Notes: a model not told the origin generated them from the sequence alone. DNA of 64,000 nucleotides from Dichetophora obliterata (GCA_963920525.1 OY986435.1:297908708-297972707), one strand, 5' to 3'; positions 10,583 to 21,100 are shown, counted from the stretch's first letter. Made by a program: numbers and translations.

Positions 10583-12256
10583 ATGGCTTCTGCGCGACGT
10601 TCATGCATGAATAATCCTGACGTTTTCTGCTACATCTGCGGAGAATACACGCTTTCAGTGGACAGGAAGAACATCACGGGATTTGTGAAGAACGCCTACC
10701 AGGCTTACTTTAAAGTCAAGCTGGGTGACCAAGATAAGCCCTGGGCACCGCACACGGTCTGCAAGAACTGCGTGGAATACCTCCGGCGGTGGACGAAGGG
10801 CACGAAAACTTCACTGAAGTTTGGGATTCCGATGGTTTGGAGGGAGCCCTTAGACCATGCATCGGATTGTTACTTCTGCGCTATCAATACTACTGGCATC
10901 AACCGGAAGAATCGGCACAGCCTCCAGTACCCCGACCTTCCATCTGCCCGCCGTCCAGTTGCTCACTGCGAAGAAATTCCTGTACCAGCGTTCACAGAGC
11001 TTCCTGACATCCACGACGAGGCCACCACTGCAGACGAGGGAGGATATATAACAGACGAGGAGTATGAAGCACAAGATGGTCGGCAGCCCTTTTCACAATG
11101 TGAGCTTAATGATCTTGTTCGGGATCTCAGCTTGTCGAAGACTTCATCCGAGCTGTTGGCCTCCAGACTGAAACAGAAAAATCTACTTGGCGAGGACGCG
11201 CGTATCACTTTCTTTCGTAGAAGGCATGAGGACTACATGGGCTACTTCTGCCAGGAGGAAGACCTAGTGTACTGCCGAGATGTCGCCGGTCTTCTTGTTA
11301 AACTCGGGGCTCCTACATACGATCCGAGAGATTGGCGACTCTTTATTGACAGCTGCAAGCGCTCTTTGAAGTGTGTGCTCCTCCACAACGGGAACAAGTT
11401 CGCCTCAATCCCTCTTGCTCACTCCACAACTCTCGTAGAGAAATATGAAGCAGTGAAGTACGTGCTCGACAAAATCCAATATGAGCAGCACCAATGGTTC
11501 ATCTGCGTCGACCTCAAGATGGTGAACTTTCTACTTGGTCAGCAGTCCGGGTTCACGAAATACCCATGCTTTATATGTAAGTGGGACAGTCGAGACAGAG
11601 CCCAGCACTATGTAAAGAAAGTGTGGCCGCCACGAGAGCAGTTAGTACCTGGTGCGGGAAACATCATAAACGAACCTCTTGTTGACCGGGAGAAGATATT
11701 GATCCCACCGCTACACTTGAAGCTTGGGTTAATGAAACAGTTCACGCGTGCTCTGGACAAGGATGGGAGGTGCTTCAACTACCTGTGCCGAGCCTTTCCG
11801 CGACTGACCATTGAGAAGCTGAAGGCCGGCATTTTCGATGGGCCACAGATACGGCAGCTCATAAATGACACAGAGTTCGAAAAGTCCATGAACACGTTAC
11901 AGTGCGCCGCGTGGAAATCGTTTGTGCAGGTGGTGAAGAGCTTCCTGGGGAACACGAAGGCAGCAAACCACGCCAGACTCATCAGCAGCATGGTAGAGGC
12001 CTTTCAAAAGCTCGGGTGTTTGATGAGTATAAAGATGCACTTCCTGTTCTCACACATGGAGAAGTTTCCTGAAAACCTTGGGGCGATGAGCGACGAGCAG
12101 GGAGAAAGGTTCCATCAGGACATGCGCCAAATGGTGGATAGGTACCAGGGGAGGTGGGACGCAGTCATGATGGCGGACTACTGCTGGATGCTGAAGAGAG
12201 ACAACCCAGCAGCTGCTCACAAACGGGAATCGAAGAAACGCCGATTTATGCCGTGA
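10583..12256 (+). CDS. Putative transposase of the 10020-12590 element, intact 557 aa
   Basis: I recognise the protein only as a multi-copy, uncharacterised family of invertebrate transposon-like proteins. Visible features: two CxxC pairs, C16-C19 and C60-C63, spaced like a ZAD or treble-clef zinc domain; a third pair C96-C99 followed by a Tyr-Pro...Ser-Ala-x-Arg-Pro block (about 116-125); an acidic linker (about 143-165). A long C-terminal domain holds FIDSCKRSLKCVLLHNGN (254-271), CVDLKMVNFLLG (308-319), GFTKYPCFICKW (323-334), PPLHLKLGLMK (375-385) and SDEQGERFHQDM (503-514), with a basic tail. The order Asp...Asp, a CxxC insertion, then Glu resembles the RNase H fold of CACTA/KDZ-type transposases. 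D256, D310 and E508 (or E505) are my candidate catalytic residues. The ATG follows a splice-acceptor-like CAG closely. Codon and GC usage differ sharply from the flanks. Poly(A) signals follow at 12336 and 12347. Confidence 0.85.
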   Translation: MASARRSCMNNPDVFCYICGEYTLSVDRKNITGFVKNAYQAYFKVKLGDQDKPWAPHTVCKNCVEYLRRWTKGTKTSLKFGIPMVWREPLDHASDCYFCAINTTGINRKNRHSLQYPDLPSARRPVAHCEEIPVPAFTELPDIHDEATTADEGGYITDEEYEAQDGRQPFSQCELNDLVRDLSLSKTSSELLASRLKQKNLLGEDARITFFRRRHEDYMGYFCQEEDLVYCRDVAGLLVKLGAPTYDPRDWRLFIDSCKRSLKCVLLHNGNKFASIPLAHSTTLVEKYEAVKYVLDKIQYEQHQWFICVDLKMVNFLLGQQSGFTKYPCFICKWDSRDRAQHYVKKVWPPREQLVPGAGNIINEPLVDREKILIPPLHLKLGLMKQFTRALDKDGRCFNYLCRAFPRLTIEKLKAGIFDGPQIRQLINDTEFEKSMNTLQCAAWKSFVQVVKSFLGNTKAANHARLISSMVEAFQKLGCLMSIKMHFLFSHMEKFPENLGAMSDEQGERFHQDMRQMVDRYQGRWDAVMMADYCWMLKRDNPAAAHKRESKKRRFMP

Positions 12257-12335
12257 ACTCTGAACTTTTGTGTCACGTAACGCTCATTGTTATACTAATA
12301 TTATGATAAATATGCTTATTTAATTTGATGGAGTA

Positions 12336-12352
12336 AATAAAAACTTAATAAA
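12336..12352 (+). terminator. Polyadenylation signals downstream of the transposon ORF
   Basis: Two AATAAA hexamers (12336-12341 and 12347-12352) lie about 80-95 bases past the stop codon, inside the element and before the right inverted repeat. Confidence 0.6.
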
Positions 12353-12467
12353 TTTGCATACGTTGACTTTTATTTCTTGAGGAAAACGGAAAAAATCTTC
12401 CGGGGTTTCTCAGCAGATGATCCAAAGAAATGTTTTTTTACGAAAAATCGATTTTTAAAAATTTCTG

Positions 12468-12590
12468 TAGCAAAATCCTGATCTGATAGAACAAAACCAA
12501 GGTCATTTTCGGACTCAGGGCATCTAAATTAGTCTAATTCAGCTGGAAAACCCTAGACTTTTTAAAAAAAAATTGTTTTGTTGCTCAGTG
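12468..12590 (-). repeat. Right terminal inverted repeat
   Basis: Read on the minus strand it begins CACTGAGCAACAA and contains CAGCTGAATTAGACTAATTT and CTGAGTCCGAAAATGACC, matching the left end in order. A short direct duplication (GTAATTGGAGTATGAA, about 12605 and 12656) lies just outside. Confidence 0.85.
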
Positions 12591-12836
12591 TTATGTTTGT
12601 AAAAGTAATTGGAGTATGAAAATCTATTGTAAAAGTTGTAAAAGTAAAAGTAAAAGTAATTGGAGTATGAATTCTTTTGTAATTGTTTTTTAAAATGCTG
12701 CTATTATATACAGGTTAAAAATAAATAATGACTATTTATGTTGAAATGTAGGGCATTCTCATGCTTACTAATGCCAACATATTTGTTTTTACCGTATTTT
12801 TCTCAACGAAAACATTACAAAGATTTTTAATTTAAA

Positions 12837-13679
12837 ATGCCAATAATTATTACTAATAACGATTTATTTAATTGTTGGATTTCTGCCGGTCCACGCAATA
12901 AATATTTGTTTTTGAAGTCATTTGTTAAAGATAAAATTTGTAAAATCCCATACAGTGAAGAAATAATTGATGAAAATATTAAGTTTTTTATATTGCAATT
13001 GGAAACGAAGTGGAAGCAGTGCGGATATAGTAAAAGCAAGCTTATTAAAAAGTATTCCAATTGGTTAAGTGCCGAAGCAATTGTTATTTCTGATCCAAAT
13101 AATGTACGCAAGTAAAAATAAAATTTAAAATTAGCGCAGTTAAAAATAAAGTTTACATTTCAGCAACCAAGCACAAGTCGCGGAAGGCCTAAAAAGGAGT
13201 TCCATTTGTTATCAGAACAAATGAAAAAAAGGAAAGTGGCTCACTTATTATCTGATTATTCTGAAGACGAACTACAATATGCATCAGAACTTGCTTCAAG
13301 AAAAAATAATCATGGTTCGAATATTAACAGTCAAAATTGTCTATCAGTACAAATGGCTTTGTCACTGTACTTAGATTTGGATCTCTCGGAAGAAAAATAT
13401 AATATTCTGCGCAACACTGTCAACGTCTATCATAAAAATTTATTTCCGAGTTTGTATGCGATACAAAATTTTAAGAAACGATTAGTACCATCTATTGAAG
13501 CTTCGGAAAGTACTGCAGAAGTTCGCTTACAACCACTTTTGCGGTTTACAGCTAAAAGTGTATTAGAGCTCTGTAAAGATGCAACAGATAAAATGACTCT
13601 TATTTGCAAATGGGGTATGGATGGCAGTTCAGGTCACAGTCGATACAAACAAAAATTATACTTTATTATAATTACTTAA
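12837..13679 (+). CDS. Two-exon transposon-like protein, 3'-truncated
   Basis: Exon 1 runs 12837-13103 (89 codons) and exon 2 runs 13164-13679 (171 codons plus stop). A 60-bp intron starting GTACGC and ending TTTCAG keeps the frame, and 60 bp is typical of fly introns. The joined protein reads ...SDPNN/QPSTSRGRPKKEFH..., a Ser/Arg/Pro-Lys linker followed by KKRKVAHLLSDYSEDELQYA. Near the end is CKWGMDGSSGHSRYKQK, a Trp-Gly-x-Asp-Gly-Ser-Ser-Gly-His-Ser block that I associate with multi-copy invertebrate transposon proteins; the Asp-Gly block is loosely reminiscent of RAG1/Transib cores. Homologues continue past this block, whereas here the frame ends after a few AT-rich codons, so the copy looks truncated. 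No terminal repeats were found. The function beyond 'transposon-derived' is not established. Confidence 0.5.
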
Positions 13680-13684
13680 ATACC

Positions 13685-15155
13685 TATTTTTTGGCATAAA
13701 TTTTTTTATTTTGTTTTTAATTTTTATTCTTTTAATCAATTAAACAAAAAATATTTAATTTAATAATACAAAGTGAATTTAGAATTACAAAAAATATTTT
13801 TTTTTGCAAAAACATATTTTTTTTACATGAAAAGTAACATTTTCGTGAAAAAAGTGCATGTCAAACTATAAGCATATCTTTTTTTAAAAAAAAGATATTG
13901 CCATAAAATTTTAACAAGTTAAGACCATAAAGTTTTCAAAAATATATTTTTATTTTTTTTAAAAAAAGTTTTTATAATTTTAATATTTAATTGAAAATAG
14001 GGAAATTTCAGTTTTTTTAATTTTTAAACCTCATTTATGGCGTAAATACTTGATGTTCATAAAATCTGATTCAATTTTTGAAATCAGCAGCCAAAAAATA
14101 ATAAACATGCCAAATTTCGTAAAGATCGAACAACTCCTTGTATATATTCCTCACTTTTGTATGGGCTCAAAGTACTGTGCGGCAGCCTTTTGAACGCCTT
14201 TAGCAGCCTTTAGTATAAGTTCTATTTCGATGTAAAATAAATCGTTGAAAACAAACTGCTTTATTTTTTGCCCAAGGGAAGAAGTTAAAAAATATTTTTA
14301 ATTTAAAAACAGACAAACTATTATGCAATGATTGAATTATGAGCTTTTTAGATCAAGTTAGTTTTAGAAAAAGGCAACAACAACTCTTTATAAAGGCAAT
14401 GACTCAGCAGACTAGACAGACTGTTTCGGAAGGTGCTACCCTTTCCATCTTCAGACGTCTAGAGTAACCAAACTCACTGTTTAAGTTTAATATGATTTGC
14501 CACTTTTAAAACTGCAAGAATTTATTTCTTATCGGCCTACTTTCATATATGACGTTAAAGCATTTAAGTTATTTTAGATCAAGCCTGAAACTCAACCAGG
14601 GATTTTGTCTTAATTGTAAAATGTTTGAATATTTTTAACGATTTATTCAACTTTTACATGCATATAAATACTGTGCAAAGCTTTTATCAATCACATATGG
14701 TTATGGAATAAAAAAAGAACATGTTTTGGTGTTCATTTTTGGGCGGATTTAAGGATACATTCTGGTTAGTTGGGTCGAACAATTTTTTCATTTTTTGTAG
14801 CTATAACTGTGAAAAAGACCTGAGTCACAGCAGGTAGCGCACTATACTTAATACTTTAAACGCGGTTTTTGAATAACTTCGTTGGCGAGATAGCAACTCT
14901 CATTACTCAGTCAATTTTTAAAGAATATTTATTGTTTTTTATTAAATACCCGTAATTGAATTGTCCATGGAATGAAGCATAATCTCACCCATATATTGCA
15001 TATTGAATTATTTATCAATAAAAAAGTAACGAACGTTTTCAGTAAAAATGACGAAAAGTTTTTGGTATTTAACCATATTGTTATTTTTTATTCAATTTCT
15101 CTAAAAGTGATCTATTCTATAAGCACACTCTTACTAAACAAGAAAATGTTATAAT
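13685..15155. other. AT-rich stretch with one repeat copy
   Basis: 14340-14465 holds, in reverse complement, the AGTCTGTCTAGTCTGCT repeat (GAAACAGTCTGTCTAGTCTGCTGAG, TTGTTGTTGCC, ACTTGATCTAAAAAGC) seen also at 5970, 22600 and 35340. No gene recognised in the rest. Short open frames here lack any family similarity I can name. Confidence 0.5.
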
Positions 15156-15159
15156 TTTT

Positions 15160-15545
15160 GGTTTTATAGCCAATTTTCAATACAGCAGTGGCAGCCTCAG
15201 TTGCAGTGTCAGTGACAGTGAACAGTTTTTTTGTACATCACTGCAGCAAAATTATAATTCAGCAGCAGTATTTTGACGTCTAAAATTGTTGTTCTTTTTT
15301 ATTTTTCGGCTCCAAATATTAATATTTGTTTTATTTTTTCATGTTCCCAGCCCGCTTTTTACATTCATTATAGTGGCAGCAGTGTGGCAGTGGTAGTAAA
15401 TTTAGAAATAGTGCTAACCTCAGCAGTACTGCTTGCTGCCACTGCTTTTATGTGAGTGTTAACATTGAACGACATTGTTCCTAAAGTAACAGCTGGTCAC
15501 TGTCACTGCCACTGACGCTGCCACTGTTGCATTGTAATTTCGCTA
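15160..15545. repeat. Foldback-like structure of CAGTGGCAG-rich inverted arms
   Basis: The left arm (about 15175-15225) contains CAGTGGCAGCCTCAGTTGCAGTG and CAGTGACAGTGAACAG. The right arm (about 15485-15535), reverse complemented, reads CAGTGGCAGCGTCAGTGGCAGTG and ACAGTGACCAG. Flanking bases (TCAATACAG versus ACAATGCAA) extend the match. The spacer also has CAGCAGCAGT and GCAGTGGTAG motifs. Confidence 0.6.
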
Positions 15546-15549
15546 TTAG

Positions 15550-16085
15550 ATGATTTTTGCGACCTATGGAAAGGTCGCCAGCTCGGTTCGTGTTTTGCGC
15601 ACTGCCCCACGTAGTCCAGTTTTGATTACTTACACTTTTTACTTTTTACAAAAAAAAATTCATGAAATTTGTCTATTTTTCGACCTGTCTAACCAGAGTG
15701 GACCCTTATGGCCACTTTGAGGAAATAAATTGTGGCAAGGCAGGATTTCACACATGCCCTCGTTATATAGTGACAAAAAGAAAATCTCATCACTGTTTGG
15801 ACAATCATTTTAAAGCTTATATTTGCTCTATGGGTATGATGAGTAGGCTAGCATTGCAATTTTAAAACAAAGCATTAGCTGGACATAAAAAGTAAACTTT
15901 GAAAGAATTAATGTTTAGTACAGCACTAAAGAAATCGCCAATCATTTAATTTCCGTAATCATTGCTTAAAATGCAATTTGTGCAATTCTTAAAGGTGTTT
16001 CGCTTCTGAACTTACAAAACTATAAAAAACTCCGTAAAAGTGTGTTTAACTGCCGGGAAACACACTTTGAATCACCCGGTTCAAT
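15550..16085. other. Unassigned sequence with one unrecognised short frame
   Basis: A 67-codon plus-strand frame (15662-15865) has several Cys and His residues, but I cannot match it to a family, and there is no supporting splice or regulatory context. Confidence 0.3.
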
Positions 16086-16089
16086 TCAA

Positions 16090-16275
16090 AGCTTAAAGCG
16101 GCTTCTCTGACCACCTTCAGCAAGTTTTGCAAGCTTTTTTTATAAGTTTTTGGGCTATATCTCTCACTAAACTCTATGAGAGAGAGAAACAGAAACTTGC
16201 TGCACGCTCTTTGAATTGATTGAAATAGTTTCAATTTTTGCAGAAAACTTGCTGAAGGTTAATTTCGCTTTAGGA
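16090..16275. mobile_element. Probable small MITE with inverted arms
   Basis: AAAGCGG...ACCTTCAGCAAGTTTTGCAA (about 16095-16131) is mirrored by the reverse complement of 16238-16272, AAAGCGAAATTAACCTTCAGCAAGTTTTCTGCAA. The interior has a GAGAGAGAGAAAC tract. No target duplication was resolved. Confidence 0.45.
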
Positions 16276-16279
16276 ATAG

Positions 16280-17400
16280 TTTCAATAATTTTAAAATTTC
16301 CTCAATAATAGTCAATCTTTTTCATAACGATAGTTAAGTTTTATATTTTTATATTATAAAACTTACGAATTACTTGTATAAAAAATGTATAAAGAAATTA
16401 CATGTAATGCAATTTGCCTTATGCTTTAATTTATACATGTAATGTAATTTGTTTTTTTTAGACACACATTAAAGCACACATAAGAGTACAAAACACATCA
16501 GAAATTTGAAGCGGCTACATTAAAATTGAAATTTTTTTAATTTGTTGCCTAGTGTTATGCCAAGATATGATTAAAATATGGTTTGTGACTAAATGTGAAA
16601 ATTTTGCTCGATTTTAAGCCTTATATGTAAGAAGCGAAGACATTGAGTAGTACAGCAAAGCATTTTGTGTACTTTTTAAAAAAACCTGGGCACCTGGTTA
16701 CTTCTTTCAAAAGATTGAAAATGTTCATTCTCACGAAGATCGAATTGTATCCTCATGCCTAGAACGTCGAGAACAGCTGACTCAACAAGATGTAAGCCGT
16801 AAATATGAATGCTTAGAGGGTAAATTTAGCAACACTTTTTTTAATAGTACCCTCAAATTTTATACAGCCACTTGTTTTCTTGAACTATTTCTGAAAGAAT
16901 CATGTTTAAGAAAAACTTAATAGCAGACCTTAAAGCAAGCTTGTTTATCTCGATGATGTTAAACTTTGGAAAAACTTATTGTTCACTAACAAAAATCATA
17001 ACTGTTTGAGAACGCTGTCCAAAATTAGAAATTTTATTTTAATTAACTCTGTATAACGATGCCATTAAAAGCTTCAAATTAGCAACGAACAAATAGTTGA
17101 GAATAAACAGCTGCGGCTTAAATATCAAATTTATCCCAACCTAAAATATACTGTCTAACTTTTATAATCACTCTTGAAAATTTCTTGTTAATTCTTGGTT
17201 AATTTAATTGCATTCAAAACAGAAAGAGAAAGCAGAGAACAGTCAAAGGTTTTTGCTTATTTTGTAGATATTGTCTGGTTGAAAATTTAAAATAAAAATA
17301 AACCACTGTTACACTGGTGAAGTGGTTAACGTGAAATGAGTTGGCAAATCATTAAATGCTGACTAATGAAATGCTGTCGAGATGAAAAAAGAAAATGCTC
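16280..17400. other. Intronic or intergenic sequence, nothing recognised
   Basis: This stretch follows (on the minus strand) the donor of the Ig exon at 17408, so it is inferred to be the start of the next intron. No further exon of that gene was found here. Confidence 0.45.
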
Positions 17401-17407
17401 TACAAAC

Positions 17408-17529
17408 CTTTTTAGTCCAATATATCGATGGCACCGGGTTACCAGAGCCCTTACATTCCAAGGTGATGGGACCTCCTTTGCGTGCTTGCAGCTGGCCGGA
17501 TGTGGGTATGGCTCGTACACTGGGTGGCA
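17408..17529 (-). CDS. Exon of a neural Ig-superfamily adhesion protein (start of second Ig domain)
   Basis: On the minus strand a TTGACAG acceptor ends at 17530 and the exon begins TG-CCA-CCC. With the G from the preceding exon this gives Val, then PPSVRAIPTSGQLQARKG, PITLECKGSGNPVPSIYW and TKK: 40 full codons ending in phase 0 at a GTTTGT donor (17407). The first half of an I-set/C2 Ig domain is clear: the Cys of strand B in LEC, the GNP turn, and the Trp of strand C in YW. The VPP motif linking Ig1 to Ig2 is typical of lachesin/klingon-type proteins. The local GC peak, both splice sites and the exact phase match with the exon at 17914-18114 show that this frame is real. A longer open frame overlapping it on the same strand is a shadow. 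Confidence 0.92.
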
Positions 17530-17913
17530 CTGTCAATGAAATGAGTAAAAAACAGGCAACCTTGAAGTGAAACTTTACTCAAAATGGATTTAGTTACAAA
17601 TTTAAAGATTTATGCCAAATGAAGGTCTTAAGAAATTTATCTATAAAGTTTACTGTTTGAAAAGAAAAAGGATTAAAACAATATAAGCTACTCTAAATAG
17701 TTAACGCTTAGTTGGAAAAATTAAGCCTATTTGAGTACACAGAAATATTGAAATATTAGCAATGAATATTTCAAGTTGACGAGCTGCTAATCCTTTTTTG
17801 TTTTTGCTAAGACAAATTTTTCTCTATGATTTTTTTATTTTACTCGTATACTTTAATTGAAAGTGTTCTGCTGTCAACGATACACAAACTCACATACAAA
17901 CACAAACACTTAC
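17530..17913 (-). other. 384-bp intron between the two Ig exons
   Basis: It begins with GTAAGTG on the minus strand (17913-17907) and ends with TTGACAG (17535-17530). Phase 1: one base of the Val codon precedes it and two follow. The interior is AT-rich with no inserted element. Confidence 0.85.
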
Positions 17914-18114
17914 CCAATATTTCGACTGTGTGCACTTGATCACGATTTATTTTGTCACTTATTTGACACACATAATCCCCAGCATCTTGCGGCTCCAAAT
18001 CGGATATCTCTAAATTATAACCATCTATCAGTCTTATGCGTTCATCCCTTGTCACCATGATATTCGAGGCGGTGAGCACATTTGTTCCACGTCGCCACAA
18101 AAGCACGAAGTTGC
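17914..18114 (-). CDS. Exon of a neural Ig-superfamily adhesion protein (first Ig domain)
   Basis: The exon is 201 bp, phase 1 at both ends, entered from a TCCTTGCAG acceptor and left through G/GTAAGTG. The translation starts NFVLLWRRGTNVLTASN with the strand-C Trp, continues MVTRDERIRLIDGYNLEISD, and holds the hallmark LEPQDAGDYVCQISDK with the D-x-G-x-Y-x-C signature of strand F, then HTVEIL before the linker. The product would be a cell-surface, probably GPI-linked or secreted, three-Ig-domain protein acting in neuronal adhesion or recognition. That role comes from family knowledge (lachesin, klingon and their Drosophila paralogues), not from this window. Signal peptide, the start of Ig1, and Ig3 must lie on other exons, which I did not find. 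The gene therefore has long introns filled with transposons. Confidence 0.93.
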
Positions 18115-21100
18115 CTGCAAGGATAATAAAATCAGCATGAATATAAAAGAAGACAGTAGAATTTTTTCGTTTTATTTTTTTTTTTAGCCACATGAAATAA
18201 GTAGAAAATCGAAAAGAAAATGTGCAGAAAATTGCTAAGATATGTTCGATTATTTATTATGACTCAGTCGAGCTGATCTAAACCGAACGGAACTCGTGTC
18301 TAGCATTAGCTACTATTTGAATTTGTATAAAGATGATGGAGTTTATGCATCCCAGTGGAAAATATTTAATAATGAACAATGCTGATGCATGGTCGAGTTA
18401 TATTATAAAATTCACCAAAAAAATTAGCTTTTTCAGTCTTAATGAATGCGAGAAATAAATTAGACAATTCAAACCATAATTTATCTGAAAGCGTGAGTAG
18501 TTGGTTTTGGGTTTAATGAAAATATAACTTTCCAACAATAAAATGGTCCCAATAATGGATAATTAAAGGATAATTCCAGGATAATTAAAAAGTAATTATA
18601 ACAACAAGATCTCATTTGGCTACCGCAGTCTCACAACATCAATTTTTTTCGGGTCGATCTCAAGAGGACTAAACAGGACAAAAACGAATGCTAATGTGAA
18701 CTTAAGTAAGAATTAGAAGCACGTTATTTAAAATTTGCTGTGCATTTCTTAAATGAATGCATGAAAGTATGTCGAAATGATTAAAAAATTTCGTTGTGAA
18801 AAAGTATGTCGATATGATTAGCTAGTGTTTTGGTCAAGGTTTTTATAAATATGCAGGAATATATGCGATAAAGTTAGTTTGGATGGCCGTATTGAATTAG
18901 ATTCAGTCCGTAAATTGGACAAAATGGGGCATTTTAAAGGTAGCAAACATATGCATGGGAATCAGTGTTTGAAAAAAATGTTTGAAATTGCCTTAATTTA
19001 GCAAATTCTTAACCGATTTCGATATTCTTGGATTCAATGAAAAGGTATTTCAATGTGCATTTAATATTTGTGAAAAAATTTCAATCATAAAACATTATTC
19101 AATTAAAATTGATAGAATTACCAACTTTTTTCTTAAATTAAAGAATATTACAAGAATTTGCCTCGCTACTCGCTTTATTTTGTGTTTTTTTCGGAAATCT
19201 TTCTACATAGCCTTATTTAACGTGTAATTCTATGGAAAAGATGTGAATTTTGGTTTTTATTTTGAACAAGGAACATGACTAAAAATTCAATTAAATGTTG
19301 GCACAAAAAAATTCGAATACTTCAACTTTAAAAACAAATAAAAAAAAAAATTGTGACGACACAGATCAGGTGCCATGGACTATCAACTTGTCCTTCTCCC
19401 AGAATATTAATAGAGTTTTGTCGTGCTTTTTAAGTCGTCAATAAAAAAAGAATATACATATTTTAAAATCTCAAATACATTGAGGTCATTTGGTGCAAAA
19501 AATTTATTTCAGTAAAAACTTTCGGCATTAAATATGTGTTCATATCATGTAAAGACCATTTGCTCCACAAATCTTAAAAAATTCTCAATATTTTAGCTTT
19601 ATGTCGAAAAAAGTTTAGTGTTTTGTTCTCTATTGCGCCCTTGATCTTCGAAAATTTTGCTTCATCCGTTACCAATCGATTATTGATTATTATTTATAGA
19701 ATTATCTCACCAAACTACCCCCTTAAGAGCTACCTCACAATTGCATAGAAAAGAATGTTTAAACATTCTTGTTTTCTAATGGGAATTTAAAAATTTTTTC
19801 AAAATTCATGCTAGCATTTGTAGTGAGATCAAATAAAAACAATTTTTCCCTGCCTCATTTCTAATTTTTTGGTCATCCAAATAGTTTTTCAGTCAATAAT
19901 TTGTAGAACTTCTAATGAATGCAACTTTCTCTAAGAGAAAAACACTTTTAATATTCGATTGGGTTCAAAAGTTTGCATTTAAGTAAATGTTTTCATTCAT
20001 TTTTGTAATATTTTGATCCCGAAATTCATGGTGGTAAACTCTGGAATTCAATGCGGCTGAAATCGTTCGGGATTAAATGCCTTTATCTTATGTATCAGTC
20101 TTTCCACTGCATATCGTCACTACGTCTATGTCTTAGGTACTCTGATTTAGCCCAGGGAATATGTGCAAAATAATTGTTTACAGAAAAAAATATTAAAAAT
20201 ATGCATATTGCTCTCTAGAGTGGCTTTTGCAGAAAAGAGAAGAGAATTAAAGTTTTTCTGTGCATTATTAAAGCGAAGACTAGCTTCTTAAAAATTATTT
20301 TTAATTCAAATTTTTATCAACATATTTTAAATGTCAACAAGATGGTTCCAAGTGAAGTCCTCTGGATGAAGACAATTACAGGAATTCAGAGTCCTTGGAA
20401 GTGTCTAAGAAAAAGGTGCTGGAAAATTAATTTCTAATTAACCGAGTTCAAGAATTTAAAATACGAGACACAAAACACTTATTTTTAAATCCCCATCAAA
20501 CTAACAAAAAAAAAAAAAATTATAACCAAACACTGAAAATCAATCTAAAAACCCATAAGTTGCAAACAATGTTGTTAGTACACTCAAGCTTAGCTCTAAA
20601 TGGAAAAATTTGCGGTATTCCTATAAATTGAGAACAACAAGCTTACAAGTGCTGCTACACACCTACCAACATCGAAAATGTTTACAATACTGCAAAACTT
20701 TTTGAGCAACAAATTGAACTGCATTCCGAAAGATATTCAATGTAGCAAAGTGAAACGCGACCATGTAACGAGCGGACAAAAAAAAGAAAGAATAGAGATC
20801 CCATAAAATAATAAAATTTTGCACGAATAAGTTTCAGAAGAAAAGAATTGTTACCTCAAAATCTAGTTAAAGTAAAATTTGCCCATTTCCGACCGCTGCT
20901 AAACCGCTGGATTCAAATTAATTAAACTTTATACAAGTATTAAAGACATAAAAAAGAAAGTTTTTTTAACTATTTTTTTTATCTCTTTTGGTTTGGTCTG
21001 CAGAGGTGTCGGTTTTTCGAACACTGCACAGTGCGATTTTTTAGATTTTAGGAAGACATTTGCATTGCCTCAAAAAATTATAAAGCTAGGGTCATGAAAT

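Larger units (their letters stand above)
10020..12590 (+). mobile_element. Complete DNA transposon with long terminal inverted repeats (CACTA-like ends)
   Basis: Seen directly: the left end (10020-10138) and the reverse complement of the right end (12468-12590) match for about 120 bp, roughly three positions in four. Shared blocks are CACTG-G-AACAA, CAGCTGA-TTAGACTAATTT, CTGAGTCCGAA-ATGAC, TTTTG-T-TATCAG-TCA. TTA lies immediately outside both ends (10017-10019 and 12591-12593), compatible with a 3-bp target duplication. Between them is a single intact 557-codon ORF. Known: CACTA/EnSpm elements have CACTN termini and 3-bp duplications. Inferred: this is a CACTA-like or related element, recently inserted, because the ORF has no break and its GC content is much higher than the flanking DNA. 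The 3-bp duplication could be chance in AT-rich sequence. Confidence 0.8.

Noticed and set aside
10789..11208. Several shorter frames on both strands inside the transposase ORF
   Set aside because: Shadows of the intact 557-codon frame.
15662..15865. 67-codon Cys/His-containing frame as a zinc-finger exon
   Set aside because: The Cys/His spacing matches no known finger, and there are no splice sites or family match.
17326..17520. 64-codon minus-strand frame over the Ig exon
   Set aside because: Wrong frame. The Ig2 frame with splice sites at 17529 and 17408 explains the conserved sequence.
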